A DNA stretch of 64,000 bases from Saccopteryx bilineata (lineage: Eukaryota > Chordata > Mammalia > Chiroptera > Emballonuridae). Positions 55,310 through 64,000 of the stretch are shown here, piece after piece. The stretch's first letter is position 1. Every line of letters starts with the position of its first letter. The stretch is from positions 290,824,982-290,888,981 of the forward strand of contig NC_089490.1 of assembly GCF_036850765.1 (NCBI RefSeq), read 5' to 3'. The position numbers and the translations under genes were made by a program. Below the pieces are notes generated by a model. That model did not search any database and was not told where the DNA came from. It worked only from the letters and a program-made list of their open reading frames with translations.

Positions 55310-55622
55310 TGTAGGAAGAGCACAGAGCATTTACCTGGCAGCTGTGGCTGATGCTATGCTGTGAGAACACTCCAGCAAGGATAAACCCTCCCCAGCACAC
55401 CCTGTAGGGAGCTCGCCTGCTATATGGAAATGACTCAGCACTAGCCAGGCAGCCTCCTGACCTTTTTTGGCCATTTGTCCTAGTATAACATCGCATTCGC
55501 TGAACCCATGTATATAAGCTAGTTTACTTCCTGAATAAAGTGGATCTGCATCACTGAACCTGGTCCCCGGAGTCGTGTCTTTGCGTCTTCATTATCCTCT
55601 CCCCCAGCAGGACTTGTCCACA
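55310..55622 (+). mobile_element. Retroviral-type LTR (endogenous retrovirus)
   Basis: Starts TGTAGGAAGAG immediately after the polypurine tract. It contains the TATA-like TATATAAG at 55511-55518, the polyadenylation signal AATAAA at 55534-55539, and a following GGTCCCCGGAGTCGTGTCTT region with a GT/T-rich downstream element, ending in CA near 55620-55622. This U3-R-U5 order is that of an orthoretroviral LTR about 310 bp long. No matching upstream 5' LTR was seen in the window, so it is a 3' LTR of a truncated provirus or of a recombinant relic. Family not determined. Confidence 0.7.
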
Positions 55623-55624
55623 CT

Positions 55625-57020
55625 CCCTGTGCCCCATTCCTACTAAATTATTTCTTCTTAGCTTGTTATAAATATCCTCCACAAGTTGGTATTGGTGTGT
55701 GCATTGGGTCATTTTGAATTATTATGTATGTAGCAGAAAAGGGGGCTGACAGTAGCATGTAGGTTCATAATGGAAAAAATAATCCTATAACATTTGAGTC
55801 CATGCTTACTATAGTTTATTTTGCTGGTAATCAAAGATGAGAATTTCAGAGTCAGAGAAAATAGAGCATGTTAATAGTCAGCATACTACAGGGATACTAT
55901 AACACAAAGAAATGATCAAAGATCCCAGAAGTTTTGTGGAACAAAAACAAAAAAATTAATTGCGAAAATGATGGAATGTTGTTGAGGGAGATAAATGTGC
56001 CTCTAGGAGGCAGACTCATTTAGTGGGTTGGGTTTCTGAGGGAGATGGATGGCAGAAAAAAACAAACCCAGTGTCTTCACAGAATTCTGGGCCAAAGTTT
56101 CAGAATGAAGAGATGCCAAAGATCTGTACAAAAGCTAGCTCTGCTTTTAGGAAACCAGACAATGATCAGGATGGGTCTCATATAGTCTGAGAAGTCATAA
56201 ATTATATTTAACCTCGAAAAAACTGTTGCCGTCCATCACCAGGGCAATATTTGAATAAATGGCAGTAAAAGAAGGACTATGAAGCTGTAGATAATAATTT
56301 GTTCCATATGTATTAGGATATATGGGGAATTATGCAGTCATAGATAGCAGTTTTCAACCCATCTCTTTTGATACAAGTAATTGTCTATTACGTGGTTTAC
56401 CTGGTGGCAAAAAGAAATGATGGAAGGGCAATACTTTGACTACATAATTATATCTTTGTAAAAAAATTTTAAGTGTGCTTGTGAAAAGTTAAAGAAAAAG
56501 AAAAAGAAAGAAAATGATGTGGACAATAAATTTCAGGGCCTGAAAATGCGTTTTCTTGGTAGAAAAGTTAAAAAAAAATGGCCAATTATCATATTTGAAG
56601 TGCATGACAGCTCAAGTTCAAATTAATAATATTTATTTATTATAATTTAATAAAGATTATGTGAAAATATAAAAAATCAAGTATCTCCTCCTATTTTATT
56701 ATTTTCTTTTATCTTTATTGATGGCCTTTGTGATACAGAACTTTTAAATTATTTTGCAGTAAATCTTTCAGCTTTATTCTTGATTTTCTTGTTTTATGTT
56801 TTAATATGTCTTCAAGTTATTTCAATATTAGTGTTTTATAAGTGGATTTGTTTTGGCATAAATTGAGTGGCATGTCTAATATTTGACTGTAACCAACTGT
56901 ATCAAATCTGTGTATTCTCAGCATTAAAGTGACATTATTATAAATATCTTTTCATAATAATCAAACTCACTTTCAAACTTCAACCATACATCTTTTACTG
57001 ATCATATATTTTAAATATAT
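55625..57020. other. Mixed AT-rich DNA, nothing recognised
   Basis: About 1.4 kb with no supported gene or repeat family. Confidence 0.4.
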
Positions 57021-57024
57021 GTGC

Positions 57025-57375
57025 TCTTAGTCTGTTCAGGTTTTTACAACAAACTGCCATACTGAAAGACTTAAGAATGAACATTTATTTCTACATATCT
57101 GGAAGCTGAGATCCCAGATCAAGGCTAGCTGCCAATTTGATATCTGGTAAGGGCCCACTTCCTGGTTTATAGCTGACTATCTTCTTGCTGTGAACTCATA
57201 CAGCAATAAGGGCCAAGGAATCTCTGGGATCTTTTTTATATGGGCTTTTATCCCATTCACGAAAGTTCCACGCTAATGACTTAATCACCTCCCAAAAGTT
57301 CTATCTCCTAACTTCATCACAATGGGAATTAGCATATAAATTTTCAGGGAAGACAACATTCAACCCATAACATAT
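57025..57375 (-). mobile_element. MLT1-like (MaLR) LTR
   Basis: The plus strand carries the complement of a MaLR LTR in order: CTTAGTCTGTTCAGGTTTTT at the left, AACATTTATTTCTACATATC, TGGTAAGGGCCCACTTCCTG, TGACTTAATCACCTCCCAAA, ATCACAATGGGAATTAGCAT and GACAACATTCAACCCATAAC at the right. This is most of one LTR, moderately diverged, without internal sequence. Confidence 0.75.
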
Positions 57376-57379
57376 GCCC

Positions 57380-58388
57380 ATAGATTTAAAAGTTCTGAAA
57401 ATTACTTAACCAATGAAATAAAAAATGCATAAACTTACAAGAGACAATTATTTTAAGAGTATCAGAAATAATTTTAAATTTAATTGAAACTTTTTAACAA
57501 TGTTATTCATATTAAGTAAATTGTGTGTGCACTTATTTAAAGGTTGAGAACTAAGGTAGAAAATTCATATGATTTTTCTGCCTAAGGGTATACTCCTAGT
57601 ACTTATAATTTCTCACTAGGAGGATTATTAATGATTATGAAAGTGTTACCAAATTGAATCTATAATGATCTTTTATAGTCTTCAGTTTTAATTTTCTTCA
57701 TGGAATTGTAATTTATATTTTATTATGCATTAAAATTAATAATAGTACATTTTAGACATTTGTTACACTTGGGTTAATATAATTATGTACTATCTATAGC
57801 AAATGCTGTCTACCACATTTCTTCAACTCCCATCATCCTATAAAATATTAACTAGTGTTTTGAAAAAAAAGTATATATATATATATGTTTTGAAAAAATA
57901 TATATTATATCTTTTTACCCAGGCTAACATTTAGTTTTAAGTTACAAAGCCATGAATAATGTTCTTTCCTTGTGTAAAAAATAGAATCAATTCTGTTATT
58001 TTCCATTCAGCTGAATTAGTTCTTCATAAGATTTGATAGGAATATCACTTTGTAGATTAATGTAACTTCAGTCCATTACACATAATGGTGTTCAAATTAA
58101 TTCAGTAAAACTTTGACCACATTCTGGATAGTAAACCAAGTAAAAATTAATCAGCTTGGTCCTGTGCATCATATTATACTTAGAAGTGAATCAAATTATT
58201 ATAAATTATGCAAATTGTTTCTATGTCTTTTCAAAATACTAGTAAGTATACTGTGAAGTTTAACTATTATAAATTTTATAATCATTAGAATGTTTCATTA
58301 TTCATCAGTTCTGATATAAAAATATCAAATTGTCTTAATAAATTCTGCAATCATATACTTATAACTTAAGTATACTTTGATACATTCA
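57380..58388. other. Very AT-rich DNA, nothing recognised
   Basis: About 1 kb, including a short AT dinucleotide run at 57872-57905 with a repeated TGTTTTGAAAAA string. No gene recognised. Confidence 0.4.
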
Positions 58389-58405
58389 TTAATAAAAGCA
58401 GTTTA

Positions 58406-58793
58406 TGCTCTAGCCGGTTGGCTCAGTGGTAGAGTGTTGGCCTGGAGTGCAGAAGTCCCAGGTTCGATTCCCGGCCAGGGCACACAGGAGAAGCGTCCAT
58501 CTGATTCTCCACCCCTCCCCCTTTCCTTCCTCTCTGTCTCTCTCTTCCCTCCCACAGCCGAGGCTCCACCGGAGTAAAGATGGCCCGGGCGCTGGGGATG
58601 GCTCCTCGGCCTCTGCCCCAGGCGCTAGAGTGGCTCTGGTCACAACAGAGCGACGCCCCAGAGGGGCAGAGCATCGCCCCCTGGTGGGCAGAGCGTCGCC
58701 CCTGGTGGGCGTGCCGGGTGGATCCAGGTTGGGCTCTGTCTGACTGTCTCTCCCCGTTTCCAGCTTCAGAAAAATACAGAAAAAAAATAAAAA
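58406..58793 (+). mobile_element. tRNA-derived SINE type C, duplicated-module subfamily
   Basis: Head GCTCTAGCCGGTTGGCTCAG, B-box GGTTCGATTCCCGG, acceptor-like GCCAGGGCACA, CT tract and body, with a short deletion before the final CTGTCTGACTGTCTC. The module is duplicated at 58664-58685 and 58686-58706. A perfect 15-bp target duplication, AATAAAAGCAGTTTA, lies at 58391-58405 and 58794-58808. Confidence 0.95.
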
Positions 58794-58865
58794 AATAAAA
58801 GCAGTTTAACTGCAACTAAAAGAAATAAAGGCATTCAAATATTCGGACTAATAATCCAGTGTTAT

Positions 58866-58912
58866 ACATACATGCATACATACATACATACATACATATA
58901 CATATACATATG
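58866..58912. repeat. (CATA)n microsatellite
   Basis: Repeated CATA units with one CATG interruption, then CATATA units. Confidence 0.9.
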
Positions 58913-59055
58913 ATTTTCTATACACATTGTCTGGAAGTATGGAAGTATTATGGGTGACTCACTAAAGTATGCAGAGATAAAGACTTAAATACTGATAATT
59001 TGACTATATAGACTTGAATATTAAAAATAAAATGCCACTTGAAAAAAACATTTTT

Positions 59056-59246
59056 GCCTGATCTGTAGTGTAGTGGTGCAATGGGTAAAGTGTTGACCTA
59101 GAATGCTGAAGTCACTGGTTCAAAACCCTGGGCTTGCCTAGTCAAGGCACATATTAGAGTTGATGCTTTCTGCTCCTCCCCCTTTCTCTCTCTCTGTCTC
59201 CTCTCTCTAAAATGAATAAATAAAATCTAAAAAAACAAAAAACAAA
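59056..59246 (+). mobile_element. tRNA-derived SINE type B (short form)
   Basis: Head GCCTGATCTGTAGTGTAGTG, B-box TGGTTCAAAACCCTGG, CTAGTCAAGGCACATATTAG, GTTGATGCTTTCTGCTCC, CT tract, then AATGAATAAATAAAAT and an A-rich tail. Confidence 0.9.
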
Positions 59247-59249
59247 CAA

Positions 59250-59795
59250 AGAAACTATTCTTTTTAAATGAAAACAAAGATAGACTGCTAAGATCTAACC
59301 GGCCTCAGAAAGCCCAGTGGAGCTGAAGCCACATCTGCCTGCCACTAACTAACTGAGTAAAACACCTTTTTTTCCTTGATCCACTTGAGTAATCTCTTTG
59401 GTGTGAGAAAGAGCTTCCAAGAGCTGGTACCATGTAAAGATCATGCAAGAAAATTACACTCTGTTTTGAGACTTGGCTAAGGCAATCAAAACCACCTTGT
59501 TTAAAGAGCTGCCTTCCCCTACTATTTTCAGTCATCACACCCAGAAAATGTAACATTTCAGTACAGTACTGTTTTTAATTCAGGAAGACTCTGCTGAAAA
59601 GGAAAGAAAAAATCGCATATCTTTATCAGTTACATGCACTCTTATTGCTCTTTCAATAGATATATTCTGATCAATTATATGTTTAGACCCTGCAGGATCA
59701 AGGAACAGAGTGATAAAGCACCAGGAGTCTTCAGCTCATGGCTACTGCTGCTTGGCTAATGGAGTCAAAGATTAAATACCAAATTACACACCACA
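59250..59795. other. Unassigned DNA
   Basis: Balanced composition around 59290-59560 with an 83-codon minus-strand frame. No domain or repeat recognised. Confidence 0.35.
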
Positions 59796-59799
59796 CTGT

Positions 59800-60095
59800 C
59801 CACCTCTGTCCCAAGCAAAGTCTCTTTCTGTCCTCTCCCCCTCCCACTTTGCTCTCCTCTCCTACCTCTACCCCATTCCGTCTGGCTTTTGCCACTCCAC
59901 TGGTTGTATCTATGTGTTATGTATGTAAGTCTTTCTATTTTTTTTTTTTTTTTATTTTTGGCTGATCCCTTCACCTTTACCCCATCTGTTCTAAGAGCTG
60001 TTAATCTGTTCCATGTGTCTGTGTCTCCATTTCTCTTTTATTCTTAAGTTTATTGTGTTCATTGAATTCCACATAAGAGTGAGAGCCTGTATTTT
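59800..60095 (-). mobile_element. Antisense L1 3'UTR fragment (tentative)
   Basis: The pyrimidine-rich stretch and the order CATGTGTCTGTGTCTCCATT, GTTTATTGTGTTCATTGAAT, TCCACATAAGAGTGAGAG parallel the antisense L1 3'UTR near 1100-1245 (GTTCATTGGATTCTTCAAAT, GAGTGAGGTC). A T run at 59939-59953 interrupts it. Confidence 0.5.
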
Positions 60096-60099
60096 TAAT

Positions 60100-60720
60100 A
60101 GTAAAGGTTAAATAATGATTTTATTGTGCTTTCTATTATGGATGGCTAAAATACTGAAATAATATGTAGAAATATGTTATGCATTTAGAGTATTTTGAAT
60201 GTAGTTCTAATTAATTTCTACCAAACACTGAATAGAAATTAAAGCTACAAATAAGTTCTTAGGGAAAATAGAAAATGCTCTATTTTGAAGGAAGATCAAG
60301 TATTAGAAAGTTACTTCATAAATTATATTAATGCTAAATTTGCTTTGCAAACATTTTGATTAAAAGTCTTGAATTCACTTACAATATTCATTTTCATTGC
60401 TTTGTTCTTTTCTGATGATAATGATAGTTTTTAAAAGAATGATTGCTTTTACATGTGAGTTTATAAAAAAGGCATTATTTTTATAAAGAGTTTATAAATA
60501 TCCAAATACATTAACCTGTTGCTTGTGTATGTGTGTATGTGTGTGTGTGTGTGTGAATCTTTCTAATTATCTTTCTCAATTTCTTTGTAATTGTTCTATA
60601 ATACTTTAGTTATTTCTAATTTAGTTGTATTAAGTTCTTTGGAAACTGTTAATCTCTCTACTATGCATAAGACATAAGAAGAGCTTATCAGTAATAAATA
60701 GAATAAAAATGTGTAACCAC
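60100..60720. other. AT-rich DNA with a (TG)n microsatellite
   Basis: No gene recognised. TGTATG and TG units form a microsatellite at 60525-60555. Confidence 0.5.
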
Positions 60721-60724
60721 TTAT

Positions 60725-60870
60725 ATTGAGATATGATTATTTACTAAAAGCAGCACATATTACCGCACACAACTTGAAATTTTTTGAAATAAGTATACAT
60801 CCATGAAATCATCACCACAATCTAAACCATAAAATATCCATCACCTCCAAAAGTCTCCTCCTGCCATCTT
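60725..60870 (+). mobile_element. Ancient L1M-type fragment (tentative)
   Basis: TTATATTGAGATATGATTAT, AATCATCACCACAATCTAAA and AAATATCCATCACCTCCAAA fit old mammalian L1 sequence. It shares the final string with the fragment at 31690-31870. Confidence 0.55.
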
Positions 60871-60879
60871 TGTTATTAT

Positions 60880-62115
60880 TATTACTACTTTTCTACTGTT
60901 ATCCAATGCCTAACAGAATTACTGAAAGAATAGTTTTCAATTCTAACCTTGTATTAACACTTCATTTAACCAGAATTATGACCTGTAGTTATGGTATAAT
61001 AAAACATAAATGTATAAGATAATAGTCATAGTGAATGGCAACATTAATTATAATTTCATACAAGTGTATTAAAATATTGACATTTGAAAAAAAGTTAAAT
61101 TAAAGAGACAATAAAGTACTTTCTTATTTAAGCTATGGGCATTTAGAGAAGTGGTGATATGATAACAAAGCTTGCTTCACTTTCATTAAAAACATAGTAT
61201 TTCTGAAATGGAACATAAGTATACTATTGGCTATGATTTGAAAAATCTGTGTTCTGCTTTTCTGTACACATCATTTTAATGAACTCGGTATCTCACTTTT
61301 GCACTGAATGAATGAATATCATTGAACTACTCTTCACTAAACACATGGTTTACTTATTGATTATATCAAGCCTGTTAACCTTTGCAAGGGCATTATATCA
61401 GTGTAAATAAAGTGAGTTTATTACTCTCTCATTTAAATATGGCACTAGGCCAATAAAGGATTTTCAGTTTTCTCTGGTTATCAGATTTGGAGTTATATTC
61501 CTAGAAATACAATAGCTCATTAAGACTAGACTGTGTCTCTGAGAAGGTAAATAAAATTTAAATTTAAATTTTCAGGGTCTATTCTTCAGTTACATGAGCA
61601 CATTAATACACATAAATACTTTGGTCAAATATAAAATTCTATTTTGGTACAAATTTAAAATTTTGGATTTTAGAGATAAAAAATTCCTTTGGGCAATTTT
61701 AGAATTACTTAAAGAAGTGTCAGGATGTCCTCCACTTAGAACCAAATGAAAACTATAATAAATGAGAAAAGACTGGGATTAATGACATGAATCCAGAACT
61801 GATATTTCAAAATAATATCATACTTTAGAATTGAACAGAATGCAGAGAAAATATAATGGGGTTGCTTAAGAATTATTGTTGTTTCTAACAAAATTATATT
61901 AGAGCCAACAGAAACCAATAAATAATCCATTAAGCATGCAGTGATTGTCAAACAAACTTATGGTTGTCTATGAACAATACGATGTTTTGAAAATAGATTT
62001 CTACAACTGGCAAAAAATTTAGAGCTCTTTATGGTGCTCTCATGGTGGCCTTTGTGAATCTACCAACTCTTAGCCACAGTGTTAATGTAAAGCAAGTAGG
62101 AGTTGTCAACAAATG
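60880..62115. other. AT-rich DNA, nothing recognised
   Basis: About 1.2 kb. No gene or repeat recognised. Confidence 0.4.
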
Positions 62116-62127
62116 TGTGAGCATGAA

Positions 62128-62222
62128 TATGAGACAGACAGAGACACAGAGGGAGAGAGAGAAGAGAAAGAGAGAGAGAAAGGAAGAAAGGAGGAAAGAG
62201 GGAGAGCAGGGGAGAGGAAGAT
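62128..62222. repeat. Purine-rich low-complexity tract
   Basis: A GA-rich stretch of irregular GAGA, GGAAGAAAGGAGG and GGGAGAG units. The plus-strand Arg/Glu-rich and minus-strand Ser/Leu-rich frames are artefacts of this composition. Confidence 0.85.
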
Positions 62223-62224
62223 AG

Positions 62225-62515
62225 AACAATACTGTGTATAGCATAGCATAAACAGGCTGTTCCACAATGGTAGCAATGGAGGTCCGGTTTGGATTTATGA
62301 CATTTAGAACTCAGAAAGATCTCTCAGGAGAAAAAATAGTGTCAGTGCTATGTGTCCCGTAAGTAGGCTATTCAGGTTTGTTTCTGTGATGTTCATATTA
62401 GTTCAGAGAAGAAAAAGTTACATACAGAGTTATTTTGGGTCTTCTGAAATTAAAATGAGTAACTAATCATATTCTTCAAACATGTTTTAAGACAGTGTTG
62501 GCATTTTGACCTATT
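62225..62515. other. Unassigned DNA
   Basis: No gene or repeat recognised. Confidence 0.35.
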
Positions 62516-62529
62516 AAATTCAACCTGAG

Positions 62530-62835
62530 CCTACTAGGTGGTGGCAGAGTGGATGCAGCATCAGACTAGGACACAAGGGGCCCAGTTTCAAAACCTGGAG
62601 GTTGCTGGCTTGAGCACAAGCTCATCTGGCTTGAGCGTGGGATCATAGACATGACCCCATGATTGCTAGCTTGAAACTCAAGGTCACTGACTTGAGCAAG
62701 GGGTCACTCGTTCTGCTAAAGCCCCCTGGTCAAGGCACATATGAGAAAGCAATCAATGAACAAGTAAGGAGACAAAGGAAACACAACGAAGAATTAATGT
62801 TTCTCATCTCTCTCCCTTTCTGTCTGTCCCTGTCA

Positions 62836-62897
<62 letters not shown>

Positions 62898-62900
62898 TAC
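62530..62900 (+). mobile_element. tRNA-derived SINE type A, extended body, tail grown into (CT)n(CA)n
   Basis: Head GCCTACTAGGTGGTGGCAGA, CTGGAGGTTGCTGGCTTGAG, an extended body with GCTTGAGCGTGGGATCATAG and ATGACCCCATGATTGCTAGC, CTGGTCAAGGCACATATGAG, CAATCAATGAACAAGTAAGG and a CT tract. The terminal tract has expanded to (TC)n at 62838-62878 and (AC)n at 62879-62897. TCAACCTGAG (62520-62529) and TCAACATGAG (62901-62910) form a target duplication with one mismatch. Confidence 0.88.
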
Positions 62901-62910
62901 TCAACATGAG

Positions 62911-64000
62911 TCATATAGTAGTATAAAGATAAATCCAGAGCTTCTGTTATATCTACAATAATGAACAGGAAGCTTAAACCAGAAACCTAGCTATGGAATT
63001 TAGAGGTGGGCCTTTGCATATAGTAGGGCACCAACTAGGAAACAAGAATCTACTTTATAGTTCATTATGTTCACCATCTTAACAAAAAATATTAAGTAAG
63101 TGTTTGTTTTCCACATAAATTACATGAAATTCAAATGAGGGTTAAGATCATCAATAAAGAATTTATACGCATATTGAACATACTTATGTCTAGATAAACC
63201 GTAGCTATTATGAAGTAAGTTCTCTATATTTTAACAAACATTTCAGAGAAGGTTTTAAGTGCAGATAAATTTGTATTTAATATTAAATCAATTTTAATGA
63301 GATCTAAATGCATAAATATTACTTATATGGCAAAAAAACTAACATGGCTGTTATTTTATTTTCAAATATATACTATAACTGAACGTAAATCAGTATCAAA
63401 TCAGTATATGTCAAGCTTCTTAGATTTTTAAAATGTATGCTTAGTTATGTTAGAAACTAAGTTTAAAATAATTGATGTTTTTATGTCTTCATAATCTAGA
63501 ACTTAAGTAAAATAATTTTTCACTTTAAACTTTTTCAGTTTGTTCTTCTTGAATATTAATTTCCTGTATGTATATAGCGAATTTCAGATAATATTAGTTA
63601 AGCTTAAAACAAATTCTAAAAAAGTTTTTAAAAATTCTAAATTCATTTTTCATATTCTGTTAAACATTTCATAAAATTATTAGGTACAATTGATAAAAAT
63701 AGGATATAATATTAAGATACAGATAATTTCAATTTTAAAATAATTTTTAAATTAATTTTTTATTTATTTGCATGTAGACAAACCTCTATATAAGAAATAC
63801 AAATTCAGTCTCATACACACTATACATATATACACATGCATACACATATTATTTTTGATGACTTAAGTGATATCTATTTGTTATTGTTCAGATAAAGGAA
63901 TAACATCTAGATCTATTGTACAAAGAAAAGGTAAAAAAAAATTTAACATAGCAAGCAGTATATTCAAACCAAGTTCTGCCTACTAAGAACATCTGATTCT
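62911..64000. other. AT-rich DNA to the right edge, nothing recognised
   Basis: About 1.1 kb of very AT-rich sequence with no supported gene or repeat. Confidence 0.45.

Noticed and set aside
58866..58912. Regularly spaced repeat resembling a repeat array
   Set aside because: It is a simple (CATA)n microsatellite with no unique spacers.

Overview
This is mammalian nuclear DNA, most probably from a bat. The evidence is three families of tRNA-derived SINEs: heads of the type CCTGACCAGGTGGTGGCGC or CCTGACCTGTGGTGGCGC, and a GCCCTGGCCGGTTGGCTCAG type with long GC-rich bodies, resembling the chiropteran VES/Rhin SINEs. These sit beside L1, MIR, L2 and MLT1 relics. No Helitron or Myotis-type DNA transposon burst is visible, which argues weakly against a vespertilionid. 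The bat assignment is recognition from memory, not a database result.

No host protein-coding exon or functional host RNA gene could be supported. The background is AT-rich and intergenic or deep-intronic in character. Nearly all open frames are retroelement frames or shadows of them.

Layout. 1-4.67 kb: an old antisense L1 with its 5' end, decayed ORF1 and the first half of ORF2, interrupted by a second antisense L1 3' fragment. 4.7-28.8 kb: AT-rich DNA with scattered SINEs (5.3, 10.9, 13.1, 13.6, 16.6, 17.1, 20.6, 24.5, 26.0 and 26.3 kb), MIR/L2 relics and one short L1 3' end. 28.8-29.5 kb: a 5'-truncated L1 with target-site duplications. 30-40.4 kb: more SINEs, an MLT1-like LTR, a probable MITE and a SINE joined to an L1 3' end. 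41.1-48.9 kb: the centrepiece, a young full-length L1 in a TTTT/AAAA site with a 15-bp target duplication, a 2.4-kb 5'UTR, intact ORF1 and an ORF2 broken by a single-base deletion near its C terminus. 49-64 kb: three SINEs of one duplicated subfamily, a retroviral-type LTR with polypurine tract at 55.3 kb, an antisense MLT1-like LTR and older L1/SINE pieces.

The elements interact historically rather than as a gene circuit: L1 machinery mobilised the SINEs, which carry L1-type target duplications and A tails. The most notable points are the L1's CRE-bearing start, its T-rich second 5'UTR half, its long inter-ORF spacer with a small frame overlapping the ORF2 start, the lone ORF2 frameshift, and a SINE subfamily marked by a 21-22-nt internal tandem duplication. 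I found no CRISPR-like, operon-like or other clearly undescribed system.
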